A stretch of DNA of 57,159 nt, taken from positions 1-57,159 of the forward strand of contig JBHLQY010000006.1 of assembly GCA_048883105.1 (NCBI GenBank), written 5' to 3'. The position numbers and the translations under genes are program-made. Positions 8,088 to 16,385 of this stretch are shown piece by piece. Position 1 is the stretch's first letter, and each line of letters begins with the position of its first letter. Origin of the DNA: LW40-45 sp048883105. GTDB taxonomy: Archaea > Asgardarchaeota > Lokiarchaeia > Sigyniarchaeales > SOKP01. The notes below the pieces were generated by a model. It made no database searches, was not told the DNA's origin, and saw only the letters and a list, made by a program, of their open reading frames with translations.

Positions 8088-9125
8088 ATAAAAAAAATAG
8101 GATATTTTGATGCAGATGTCGTTAGCCCCGAAGAGATTTTTATAGCCGCTGGCTTCACTCCTATTAGACTTCTAGGAGATCCTATGATAGAACATGACAA
8201 AGTTAATGAACATATACCTCCTACTCATTGCGTCTGGGCAAAAAATGTCCTTGAACAAGCATTAAGAGGGCTTAATTCAGATATAAAAGGAATAGTAACG
8301 AGCCATGGTTGTGATTGTACCAACCGGGAGTTTGATATCTGGATGGAGGCTGTTGATATAGATTTCTTGTTTTATTTGAATGTTCCTTTAAAGAGAGATA
8401 AGAAAGCATTAAAGTTTTTTATAACAGATCTTAAAGAATTGGTACTCCAACTCGAAGAGAAATTTAAGGTCAAGATTGAGTCTGAAAAAATTAAAAAAGC
8501 CATAAAATTAACGAATCAGATTCGAAGATTGTTAAAAGAAATTTCCGAATATAGAAGCAAAATGATAATTAAAGGGTCAGAATTTCATGAATTAGTTAAA
8601 CTCTGTCAGACTAGTGAAAAGTTGTATGCTTTAGAAATCTTGAAGAAAAAATTAAATCAATTAAAAAATAAAACACCCTTTACAGATAAAAAAATGAAAC
8701 GGATATTACTCACTGGTTCTGTTATTGATGACACAGAATTTTTAAAATTCTTAGAAGAAAAAGGATTTCAAGTTGTAACCGACGATTTATGTATTGGTTC
8801 AAGGTATTTTTGGAATATTATTAAAGAAGATAAGGATCCAATAGAAGCAATTGCTGAATATCATTTAAGCAAGCCATTATATTCTACCAAAATGCCCTCA
8901 TACGATCGCTTATTATTTTTAAAAGAATTAGCCGAAAAATATGAAGTGGATGGAGTTCTAAATATTATACAGAAATTCTGTGAACCTATGCTTTATGATC
9001 ATCCATATCTTAATAAAAAATTTAAGGAATTAGAAATCCCTTACACTTTTATCGAGATGCTGTATAATAGAGAACAATATAAACAACTTTCAACTAGGTT
9101 CGAAGCCTTTGCTGAAATAATTTAG
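8088..9125 (+). CDS. 2-hydroxyacyl-CoA dehydratase / benzoyl-CoA reductase-type subunit (HgdB family), probable ATA start
   Basis: About 345 aa if started at ATA 8088; the first ATG is at 8184, but family-like sequence (GYFDADVVSPEEI, AAGFTPIRLLGD) is encoded in frame upstream of it with no stop back to the TGA at 8079. No ATG, GTG or TTG occurs in that stretch. GTTGA at 8077-8081 sits 6 nt before ATA 8088. Cys in THCVW, HGCDC, DDLC and KFCEP could hold the [4Fe-4S] cluster. The middle third is a Lys/Glu-rich helical region. The gene is followed by a second subunit after 2 nt, so they likely form the heterodimer. The ATPase activator (HgdC type) is not in the window. Alternatively an 8-A run at 8090-8097 hides a one-base error, which would restore TTG 8078. 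Confidence 0.8.
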   Translation: MKKIGYFDADVVSPEEIFIAAGFTPIRLLGDPMIEHDKVNEHIPPTHCVWAKNVLEQALRGLNSDIKGIVTSHGCDCTNREFDIWMEAVDIDFLFYLNVPLKRDKKALKFFITDLKELVLQLEEKFKVKIESEKIKKAIKLTNQIRRLLKEISEYRSKMIIKGSEFHELVKLCQTSEKLYALEILKKKLNQLKNKTPFTDKKMKRILLTGSVIDDTEFLKFLEEKGFQVVTDDLCIGSRYFWNIIKEDKDPIEAIAEYHLSKPLYSTKMPSYDRLLFLKELAEKYEVDGVLNIIQKFCEPMLYDHPYLNKKFKELEIPYTFIEMLYNREQYKQLSTRFEAFAEII

Positions 9126-9136
9126 AGGTGATAGAG

Positions 9137-10402
9137 TTGTCAGAAAAGAAAAGTAAGATGTTAAAAGCCACTCTAGGCTTAAAGAACGAAATGGGTAGAC
9201 ACTACTTAGCTATTGAGCAAGCTTATCGTGATGGTACTCCTACTGCTTGGGCAACTTCAGGCACTCCTGTTGAGCTTTTGTATGCTATGGATGTGCAACC
9301 AATGTTGCCCGAAAATTCAGCCACAATTTCAGCAGCACAGAAATATTCACAAGAATTTGTTGAACTTGCTGAACAGGAAGGATTTTCATATGATATGTGT
9401 AGTTATTTTAAAACTAATGTTGGTGTTGTAATGAAAGATGTAGATGTGTTTAAAGGAGGGATCAGAAAGCCTACATTTATGTTATCGAGTGATGTCATTT
9501 GTGATACGCATGTTCATTGGTTTCAAGTCCAAGCTGAAAGATTAGGAGGCATTCCACACTATACCATCGATGTTCCTCATGTTGTAAGTAATACAAATAA
9601 GCGACAATTAGATTACTTTAAAAAATATGTTGAGGAACAAATATGGGAGCTTTTAGAATTTATAAAGAAACACACAGGTAATGATATCGATATGGAAAAG
9701 GCAAAAAAAGTCGCCGCTAATTCTTATGAGTTAAGCGAAGTATGGAGAGATATTTACGAGTTAAGAAAGACCATTCCATGTCCCATTAGCACTAAAGATA
9801 CTTTTGGAGGTTTATTTCCATTATTTACTATGCCTGGCTTAAGATCACCTATTAAATTATATAAGAAAATGTATAAAGAAGCAAAAGCAAGAGTAGAAGT
9901 TGGACAAGGAGCTCTTGAAAAAGAGGAGTTTAGGCTCATGTTTGAAGGAATCCCGTTCTGGTATAATCTTAAGTATTTTGCTATGTTAGAAAAATTTAAC
10001 GCAATTATAGTTTATGAGCCTTACACATTTGCCTTCTCGAAGTTTTTCTCCAACCCATTTGAGACTATTACTAAAGATCAACTCTTAAATGATCCTATAA
10101 AATGTATGAGTTCATTGATGTTAAGCTTCTGGTATATTTTTGATCTCGAAACTAGAGTAAAATGGTTTAAGGATACAGTTAAAGCTTGGAAAATTGATGG
10201 CGTTTTAATGCATAATAATGTTTCTTGCAGACCCAATACATGTGCTTTCTATGATTTAAAACGACGCTTGACGGAAGAAGCAGATATTCCCTGTCTAATC
10301 ATTGATGGAGATCAAAATGATCCTAGAAAGCTGAATACGGTTCAAGTTACTAATCAAATTGAAAGTTTTATTGAAGTTCTTAGAAAAAGGAAGAAAAATT
10401 AA
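9137..10402 (+). CDS. 2-hydroxyacyl-CoA dehydratase / benzoyl-CoA reductase-type subunit (HgdB family)
   Basis: About 421 aa. It matches the HgdB/BcrB family: WATSGTPVELLYAMDVQPMLPE near the N-terminus, the cluster Cys region FSYDMCSYFK, HVHWFQVQAERLG, and the C-terminal MHNNVSCRPNTCAFYDLK. GAGGTGA at 9125-9131 is a strong Shine-Dalgarno placed for TTG at 9137; the GTG at 9128 lies inside it and is less likely. With the preceding gene it would make a two-subunit radical-type dehydratase or reductase, chemistry that needs an ATP-driven one-electron activator encoded elsewhere. Confidence 0.85.
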   Translation: MSEKKSKMLKATLGLKNEMGRHYLAIEQAYRDGTPTAWATSGTPVELLYAMDVQPMLPENSATISAAQKYSQEFVELAEQEGFSYDMCSYFKTNVGVVMKDVDVFKGGIRKPTFMLSSDVICDTHVHWFQVQAERLGGIPHYTIDVPHVVSNTNKRQLDYFKKYVEEQIWELLEFIKKHTGNDIDMEKAKKVAANSYELSEVWRDIYELRKTIPCPISTKDTFGGLFPLFTMPGLRSPIKLYKKMYKEAKARVEVGQGALEKEEFRLMFEGIPFWYNLKYFAMLEKFNAIIVYEPYTFAFSKFFSNPFETITKDQLLNDPIKCMSSLMLSFWYIFDLETRVKWFKDTVKAWKIDGVLMHNNVSCRPNTCAFYDLKRRLTEEADIPCLIIDGDQNDPRKLNTVQVTNQIESFIEVLRKRKKN

Positions 10403-10550
10403 GGTTAAATTCGATTTTTATCATTTGATATCCTTCAATTTGTTAGATAAAAATATTAGAAGGTAAAATAGTAAAAAAAAGAAAAAAGTTAAATATTTAA
10501 AATAAAATTACTAGATAATTTAATAAAAAGAGCAAATGGGTGGGAAAAAA

Positions 10551-11177
10551 ATGTCTACAACTCGTAAAGAAAGGCTAAATTGGAATATGAAGGGAGTTTG
10601 GTATGAGGGATGCGCAGCAGAGGGCCATTGTTCGTTCTATTTTGGCAGAGACAGGGAAGCTCCATGCAAATCATTTCAGTTATTTCAAATTAATGAAGGG
10701 AAAATAGGCGACACAGATATCAATGGAGTTTTAGCAATTGAGGTAATTGACTTATACTCCAATAAGGTTGCTGATCTAATGACAAAAGGAGGAGAAGGAG
10801 GTTTATATATAAATAACACTACTACTGATAAGCAAAGGAAGTATTTAGAGCCTTTTTTTAGTAATAATATACCAGGTATGCTGTTATTGAGAAAAATTCT
10901 AGGAATTAGATACATTGATATTAATCTCACACAAGAGAACGGTACATTTCATATTACGATGCCATATGGAGAGCTAAAATTAACATTAACTCGAGGAGGC
11001 GATGGAAAGAGCCCTCAGCGTTTAGAGAATTCTCTATTCGGATCATTTCTGTCTGATATCAAGATCTGCAATACTCATTTCTGGAGCTATAATGATTTTG
11101 GAAAGAAATGGGAATTTTTCAATAGAAGTGGTGCGATTGCTGGCTTTAACCTACGGGGTAAATCAAAAAAGTTTTAA
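10551..11177 (+). CDS. DUF1326-like protein
   Basis: 208 aa from ATG 10551, chosen because GGGTGGG lies 6 nt upstream; an ATG at 10536 is inside that leader region. The N-terminal WYEGCAAEGHCSFYFGRD with later Cys (APCKSF) and the middle part GVLAIEVIDLYSNKVADLMTK plus TTTDKQRKYLEPFF resemble the DUF1326 fold, whose members have Cys-rich N-termini and unknown function. It follows the dehydratase subunits at 150 nt and precedes an MFS carrier on the same strand, so it may belong to the same acyl-CoA metabolic group. Confidence 0.6.
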   Translation: MSTTRKERLNWNMKGVWYEGCAAEGHCSFYFGRDREAPCKSFQLFQINEGKIGDTDINGVLAIEVIDLYSNKVADLMTKGGEGGLYINNTTTDKQRKYLEPFFSNNIPGMLLLRKILGIRYIDINLTQENGTFHITMPYGELKLTLTRGGDGKSPQRLENSLFGSFLSDIKICNTHFWSYNDFGKKWEFFNRSGAIAGFNLRGKSKKF

Positions 11178-11202
11178 AACTGGCATCAAAAAAAGTGAAA
11201 AA

Positions 11203-11213
11203 TTTATATATTA
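11203..11213 (+). promoter_or_regulatory. TATA box of the MFS gene
   Basis: TTTATATATTA lies about 80 nt before the MFS start at 11294, preceded by an A-rich BRE-like stretch. The 19-nt context is nearly repeated (17 of 19 bases) at 12608-12626 before the decayed MFS tail. Confidence 0.45.
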
Positions 11214-11293
11214 AAAGATTGAAAGAAATATAATAATTGATGAATTTTTTGAAAAAATACTAAGAGATATGAAAAACAAGAGATGTTATTAAA

Positions 11294-12553
11294 ATGTCGA
11301 AGCTTGATGCGTTAGCTAAGAGAAAAGCGGAAAAAGGAGAAGAAACATTATTAAGATCCAAAGGATATCTTGTATTTATCATTATATATATGGGATTAAT
11401 CGGTTTAATGGATAATTATTTAGCTTTAATTGAGAATGTTGCCTTTTATTATGTTATGGAGGATTTTGGGGTGTCGCCAGCTGAACTCGCATTCTGGCAA
11501 GGCATATATGGGATTATTTCTTTTGGAGTTTTCATAATAGGTTGGTTATCTGATTCTTTTGGGAGAAAAAAAGGAATTTTGCTATTGCTTGTAGTGATGG
11601 GTATCCCTGCACTTTTAATTGGGCTGATCTCTATTACATTTCATTTGTTTATGCTCCTATACGCTTTCGTTACATTTGGTACCATATCTAATCTGTGGGA
11701 GGTACCCATAACTGAAGAATCACCCGCTGAGAAGCGTGGAACTTATGGAGGTTTGGTCACTCTCTTGAGTTTAATCCCATTATATGCATTTGTTGGAGTA
11801 GCCATTGCTACAAACTTAGGATGGCGATGGACTTATGGCATAATGTTTTTCTTCATGATAATCCTTATGATCCCATTGATTTTTATGAAAGAGCCAAAGA
11901 GATGGTTGGATGCTAAAGAGGAAAGAGGTCATAAATTTCTTAAACTAAAAACAGCTCTAAAATCTTTAAATAGAAAAGATTTTATGTATATACTCCTCGC
12001 AACTTTGGTGTATGGTACTTGGGGTGTGGTTTTCAAATTAAGTTCAACATGGGGCATGCACTATTATGTAAATATTGTTGGTTACTCAGAGGCAGACTAT
12101 AGTAGAGTATTAATGGTTGCAGGGTTGTGCATATTAGGAGGTGCAATAACAGCAGGCATATTATTGGACAAAATAGGAAGAAAATTAACGCTGATTGTTG
12201 GATGTAGTGGTTCGGTCATAGGTTTGGTCTTTCTTGGGATTACAACTTTACCAATTTTCGTTTGGATGGGTTATTTTTTTATGGCTCTGACGTTTGTATG
12301 GATCATGGTTTATTTCGCAGAAATCTTCCCTAACGAAATTAGATCAACGGCTACTGGTATCACTGCGTCTACAGCTCGAGTTTCCTATGTAATGGGACCT
12401 TTATTAGCATCTGTTTTACTATTAACATTTCCCACAATGGAGTGGTATTGGATAATAGCTGGCATGCTCATGCTTATTCCTTTGCTTTCTCTATTAGCAA
12501 AGCCTTACGAAACAAAAGGTATGACATTAGAAGCGATTAAAGAAAAGCGATAA
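11294..12553 (+). CDS. MFS transporter (12 TM, metabolite carrier type)
   Basis: 419 aa with about 12 membrane helices. The loop 2-3 signature reads GWLSDSFGRKKG (about 80-91) and the second-half equivalent GILLDKIGRKL is present (about 290). The sequence resembles the sugar/aromatic-acid porter branch. A central cytoplasmic loop lies between helices 6 and 7 (EPKRWLDAKEERGH). The location beside acyl-CoA enzymes suggests uptake or export of an organic acid, but the substrate cannot be read from sequence. Followed by a 12-T tract. Confidence 0.88.
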   Translation: MSKLDALAKRKAEKGEETLLRSKGYLVFIIIYMGLIGLMDNYLALIENVAFYYVMEDFGVSPAELAFWQGIYGIISFGVFIIGWLSDSFGRKKGILLLLVVMGIPALLIGLISITFHLFMLLYAFVTFGTISNLWEVPITEESPAEKRGTYGGLVTLLSLIPLYAFVGVAIATNLGWRWTYGIMFFFMIILMIPLIFMKEPKRWLDAKEERGHKFLKLKTALKSLNRKDFMYILLATLVYGTWGVVFKLSSTWGMHYYVNIVGYSEADYSRVLMVAGLCILGGAITAGILLDKIGRKLTLIVGCSGSVIGLVFLGITTLPIFVWMGYFFMALTFVWIMVYFAEIFPNEIRSTATGITASTARVSYVMGPLLASVLLLTFPTMEWYWIIAGMLMLIPLLSLLAKPYETKGMTLEAIKEKR

Positions 12554-12563
12554 AAATTTTAAC

Positions 12564-12575
12564 TTTTTTTTTTTT
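12564..12575 (+). terminator. Oligo-T terminator after the MFS gene
   Basis: Twelve consecutive T residues begin 10 nt after the MFS stop codon, a typical archaeal terminator. Confidence 0.55.
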
Positions 12576-12607
12576 ATATCATTTAAGCAATTAGCCTAAA
12601 TTGAAAA

Positions 12608-12718
12608 ATGAAAAGTTTATATATTAGCTCATTTATGATTATTCCGATACCATCGCTCCTTTTAAAGCCAAATGAAACTAAAGGACGAGCTTTGGAAGAA
12701 ATTAAAGTGGAAAGATAG
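12608..12718 (+). pseudogene. Remnant of a duplicated MFS transporter (C-terminal tail)
   Basis: A 36-codon frame from ATG 12608 to TAG 12716-12718. Its last 27 residues (MIIPIPSLLLKPNETKG, then RALEEIKVER) align with the last 27 residues of the MFS protein just upstream (MLIPLLSLLAKPYETKG, then MTLEAIKEKR), with conserved KP-ETKG and IK. The first codons overlap a TATA-like segment resembling that of the MFS gene. This looks like a tandem paralogue that lost everything between its promoter region and its last helix. Translation is unlikely to give a functional protein. Confidence 0.75.
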
Positions 12719-12744
12719 AAATTAAAATTTTTTTTTCTTGATTA

Positions 12745-13119
12745 TTAAAAAAATTGGGAAGCAATTTTAACATGTGGGCTGGGTGTTAAAATTAGGTATT
12801 GATCGCCTATTCGACCAATAGATCCACCTCGCATTTCTAAGAAAGATTTAATTTCCTCTATGCAATATTTTAATTCTTGAATTGGAATTTTATTATTTTC
12901 GAGAAGTTCTTTTGCATTGATTACTAATATTTTTCTTCCTAAGAGTTGTTGTTTTATATCTTCTAACTGCTCAATTGACTGGAAATTATACTTTTTAATT
13001 AAGAATTTTTGAATCATATATGGAACTTGAAGATAATTTCTCTCTTTCGCAAAACCAAGTGTTTCATGAGGAGATCCATCTCCTAAAATATCATCATATT
13101 CTTTTTTCCAAAATTTCAA
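12745..13119 (-). CDS. sepF: SepF-like cell-division protein
   Basis: 124 aa. SepF anchors FtsZ to the membrane in archaea and Gram-positive bacteria. The SepF (DUF552) core occupies about 30-118: YLQVPYMIQKF, GRKILVINAKELL, the helix ELKYCIEEIKSFLEM and the signature RGGSIGRIGDQYLILTP (97-113). The N-terminal MKFWKKEYDDIL could be a short amphipathic membrane-targeting helix, separated by a linker. Archaeal SepF proteins are usually about 110-150 aa, so this is full length. No FtsZ is adjacent. Confidence 0.82.
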   Translation of the reverse strand: MKFWKKEYDDILGDGSPHETLGFAKERNYLQVPYMIQKFLIKKYNFQSIEQLEDIKQQLLGRKILVINAKELLENNKIPIQELKYCIEEIKSFLEMRGGSIGRIGDQYLILTPSPHVKIASQFF

Positions 13120-13510
13120 ACTTCACACACCATAACCTTTATTTTAAATTTTATTATTACAAGGATAATTTTAATTTGAAGATATTTAAAGGAATGAGTT
13201 ATCGGGATGTGTTTTAAAAAAGTATACATATATGATGTTGAAGATAATAAGAGTAATATTGAGATCTTATGAAAAGATAATCAATTATATTTTTTTTGAT
13301 AATTTTTTTTCTAAAATCTATGGTTACAGTAAATACCGCTAATATTTTAAAAAATATAACATCTAAATATTACAAATGAAGTTTTAAGTAGAGAGCTTTA
13401 AATCAAATTAAAATGTATAAATAACCTTACGATAAATTTATCATTAACAGTAAATTTTATTAAAAGTCCTAAAAAGTAAATTAAAATTAAAAATTACGAA
13501 TAAAAAGAAA
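13120..13510. other. 391-nt intergenic region between SepF and the DUF35 operon
   Basis: Very AT-rich, no convincing ORF, tRNA or repeat. It must carry two divergent promoters. GTATAAATA at about 13413-13421 is a plausible TATA box for the plus-strand operon, but its distance from the start (about 90 nt) would imply a long leader. Confidence 0.35.
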
Positions 13511-13972
13511 ATGACCGAAAAAGTAATTATAACAAATAAAGGGATGGTAAGAGCTGAATTTAATTTCTGGGTTGGAAAATATATGGATAAATTCTACGAT
13601 AACTTGGAAAATAAGAAGATAGTGGGAAATAAATGTACGAAATGCGGAGTTGTTTTTGTACCGCCGAGAAAAATCTGTGGTAGGTGTAATGTAGTAATTT
13701 CAATCGACCAAAACTGGGTTGATTTACCTAATACTGGTACTTTAATGAATTATACAATTACGCCCTATAAAGTCACCGATAGAGGTTCAAGAAACATAAA
13801 AAAGGGGCAGATAATAGGAATGGTTAAAATTGATGGGAGCAATACAGGGATAGTTTATAAGTTATTGAATATGGAACCCGGAGAGGTTAAAACAGGGATG
13901 AAAGTCAAAATAGAATGGGCTGAAAAAACAAAAGGGATCCCTTCAGATATAAAAGGGTTCGTAAAGGCGTGA
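13511..13972 (+). CDS. DUF35 zinc-ribbon/OB-fold protein (acyl-CoA-binding partner of a thiolase-fold enzyme)
   Basis: 153 aa. N-terminal helix, then a rubredoxin-like zinc ribbon CTKCGVVFVPPRKICGRC (about 42-59) and a C-terminal OB fold (LPNTGTLMNYTITP onward). DUF35 proteins bind acyl-CoA and form obligate complexes with thiolase-superfamily enzymes, as in archaeal thiolase/HMG-CoA synthase, BbsA of benzylsuccinate degradation, and ChsH2 with Ltp2 aldolase. It is the first gene of a four-gene operon; the next gene follows after 14 nt. Confidence 0.88.
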   Translation: MTEKVIITNKGMVRAEFNFWVGKYMDKFYDNLENKKIVGNKCTKCGVVFVPPRKICGRCNVVISIDQNWVDLPNTGTLMNYTITPYKVTDRGSRNIKKGQIIGMVKIDGSNTGIVYKLLNMEPGEVKTGMKVKIEWAEKTKGIPSDIKGFVKA

Positions 13973-13986
13973 GGTGGTGAAGTAAA

Positions 13987-15129
13987 ATGGAAAAAGTAGG
14001 AATTGTAGGGTATAATCAAGTCAAATTATCATCAGACGCAAATTATGGCCGTTATGAAATGATCTTTGAGGCTGTGAGAGGAGCGATTGACAAAGCAGGC
14101 TTAAAAAAGAAGGATATAACTACAGTTATCTCTTGTACAAATGATTATTATGATGGGCGGACGATTTCAAATTGTTTTACAGTTGAAGTTGGAGGAGGCT
14201 ACATGGTAGATGAGAGTAAAGTGGAGATGGATGGCGCACATGGTGTTTTATATGGATTAATGCGTATATTATCTGGTAATCATAAACTAGCTGTGGTGTG
14301 GGGTGGAAGTATGGCTTCTTGCTTTCCATATCATGCAACAAAATTATATGAAACAGACCCAACATGGGAACGACCAATACAGTTAGTAAATGATATAACA
14401 GCTAGCGGATTTCAAATGAGGGCTTATATGGAAAAATTTGGTGTAAGTGCTGAAAATATTGCTAAGGTGGCTGTAAAGAATAGGAAAAATGCAGCTAAAA
14501 ATATTTTAGCATTACCAGAAGCACAAAATCCTAATTTATCTGTTCAAGATGTATTAAATTCTGATAATTATGCAGACCCTGTCACTGAATTAATGGTCGC
14601 TCAGCCTTGTGATGGCGTCGCTGCACTATTGTTAGCTCCTGAACAGCAAGCACGAAAAATTACGGATAAACCCGTATGGATTACTGGTGTAGGATGGGCT
14701 CAAGATGCTTATTATTTAGGCGATCGAGATTTATCTACAATTACATCAATGGAAATTGCGGGCAGAAAAGCATTTGAAATGGCAGGGTTAAGTAATCCTC
14801 GAAGTCAAATTGATGTGGCTGAATTATTTGAAGCATATGCGCATGAAGAATTAATTATGGTCGAAGCTTTAGGTTTGGCTGAGAAAGGCAAAGGATCAAG
14901 TTTAAACTCCGAAATTGGCGGTGAACTTCCAATCAATCCTTCAGGTGGTGCAATTGGTGGTAATCCTCTTTGTGCTACAGGATTAATCAGGATCATAGAA
15001 GCAGTTAAACAGCTCAGAGGAGAAGCTAATGGCTATCAAGTAATTGGTGCTAAAAAAGCAATAGCTTCTGGACAAATCGGTATGTGTGCTCAAAATAATA
15101 TTTTGTATGTATTGGAGGGAGGTAATTAA
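13987..15129 (+). CDS. Thiolase-fold protein lacking the catalytic Cys (SCP2-thiolase/aldolase-like)
   Basis: 380 aa thiolase-superfamily protein preceded by a GAGGTGG Shine-Dalgarno. The segment that normally holds the nucleophile (VNxxCASG) reads VEMDGAHG (79-86), with Gly83 in place of Cys. The GHP segment near the end reads GGAIGGNPLCATG, with Asn326 replacing His. EAYAH (282-286) is retained, as is a late Cys (MCAQ). It therefore cannot perform normal thiolysis. Cys-less SCP2-like thiolases paired with DUF35 include retro-aldolases (Ltp2-ChsH2) and non-catalytic subunits. Together with the neighbouring paralogue and two DUF35 proteins it likely forms one complex. Confidence 0.82.
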   Translation: MEKVGIVGYNQVKLSSDANYGRYEMIFEAVRGAIDKAGLKKKDITTVISCTNDYYDGRTISNCFTVEVGGGYMVDESKVEMDGAHGVLYGLMRILSGNHKLAVVWGGSMASCFPYHATKLYETDPTWERPIQLVNDITASGFQMRAYMEKFGVSAENIAKVAVKNRKNAAKNILALPEAQNPNLSVQDVLNSDNYADPVTELMVAQPCDGVAALLLAPEQQARKITDKPVWITGVGWAQDAYYLGDRDLSTITSMEIAGRKAFEMAGLSNPRSQIDVAELFEAYAHEELIMVEALGLAEKGKGSSLNSEIGGELPINPSGGAIGGNPLCATGLIRIIEAVKQLRGEANGYQVIGAKKAIASGQIGMCAQNNILYVLEGGN

Positions 15130-15131
15130 AT

Positions 15132-16379
15132 ATGGGAAGACAAGTATGTTGTATAAGTGCAGGTTTTTCAGAACACGCTTCTAAACGTTCCGATGTAAGT
15201 ATGCCTGAATTAATCAATGAAGCCATTCAGGATTGTATGAAGAAAGTTCCAAGCATTAGTTTGAATGATATAGATGCTTTTGCTAATGGAAATATGCCCG
15301 CTTTTGAAGGCTCTAGTCTTCCTGAATTATGGATGACGGATTGGTTGGGAGCGAGAAATAAACCATTAATGCGAGTAACAACTGGAGGTACAACAGGGGG
15401 GACAGTCGCTATTTGTGGATATTACAATGTTGCCGCAGGAATACCTGGTGTTGATACCGTGTTAGCTATTGCATTTGAACAGCAAAGTCAAGGTGATACA
15501 AGCATAGGTCTTGCAAGTGTTGCACTAGGTGAAATATCAATACTTAACACTTTAGGGATAACATATGAACAGCTTACACGTTTATTATCTGCTGGTGCAG
15601 CTATAGGAGTTGCTGCTTATCAAGCTACAACCTATATGAATAAAACAAGGATAACTGAGGAAGATTTAGCGAGAGTTGTCGTACAAAATAGGAGAAATGC
15701 TGCAAAAACATGGTGGGCTCACTTAAGAATGCCAAATATTACTATTGAAGATGTTCTAGATACTCCATATATTCAATATCCGTTGCGTTATGGGATGGTT
15801 TGTCCTTCCTCTGATGGAGCTTGCGCAATGCTATTTACAACGGAAGAAAAAGCCAAAGAATGGGCTGACATTCCCGTTTATGTAAATGGTGTGGCAAGTG
15901 TTGCTAATGAAACAGCTGTACTTGGATATGATGGAGCAGGGTCAGCGCAAGTTGATCCTTCAACTCAACTAGGTGCCATGAAATCAGCAGAATTGGCTTA
16001 TAGTCAAGCTGGGATCTCATTTCCAAGAAAGGAAATTGATTATGCTGAAGTTTATGCCCCTTTCCCAAATCAGGAGCTCATGTGGGTAGAAAAATTAGGT
16101 TTATTTGAAGAAACTACAGCTCCACAAATGTATGAAACAGGTGTAACTGCTCTAAATGGTGAACTTCCGGTATGTTGTTCTGGAGGGGTGGTTTCTACGA
16201 ATGCAATCGGCGCTAGTGCTATGGAGCGACCCGCTGACGCAGCCTTGCAGATAATGGGAAAATCAGCCAACCAAGTTCCTAAGACGGTACATACATCCAT
16301 TGGACATGGATGGGGTGGTTCGCTTAACTTATGTACACTTATGGTATTTTCGGACGAACCAAAAAGAAAATGGAGGTAA
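15132..16379 (+). CDS. Second thiolase-fold protein lacking the catalytic Cys
   Basis: 415 aa, starting 2 nt after the previous gene. The nucleophile segment reads RVTTGGTTGGTVA (81-93): position 86 is Gly where thiolases have Cys. The C-terminal His motif is also changed (CSGGVVSTNAIGAS, Asn for His), while GHGWGGSLN near the end keeps a glycine-rich turn. It is diverged from the 13987 protein, so the pair looks like a heterodimer rather than a recent duplication. Inferred role is carbon-carbon bond formation or cleavage on an acyl-CoA without an acyl-enzyme, or a structural partner; the substrate is unknown. Confidence 0.82.
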   Translation: MGRQVCCISAGFSEHASKRSDVSMPELINEAIQDCMKKVPSISLNDIDAFANGNMPAFEGSSLPELWMTDWLGARNKPLMRVTTGGTTGGTVAICGYYNVAAGIPGVDTVLAIAFEQQSQGDTSIGLASVALGEISILNTLGITYEQLTRLLSAGAAIGVAAYQATTYMNKTRITEEDLARVVVQNRRNAAKTWWAHLRMPNITIEDVLDTPYIQYPLRYGMVCPSSDGACAMLFTTEEKAKEWADIPVYVNGVASVANETAVLGYDGAGSAQVDPSTQLGAMKSAELAYSQAGISFPRKEIDYAEVYAPFPNQELMWVEKLGLFEETTAPQMYETGVTALNGELPVCCSGGVVSTNAIGASAMERPADAALQIMGKSANQVPKTVHTSIGHGWGGSLNLCTLMVFSDEPKRKWR

Positions 16380-16385
16380 AATGTA

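Noticed and set aside
7985..8200. Minus-strand frame before the HgdB-family gene
   Set aside because: Covers the promoter region and the N-terminal coding part of the plus-strand gene; no homology or start signal.
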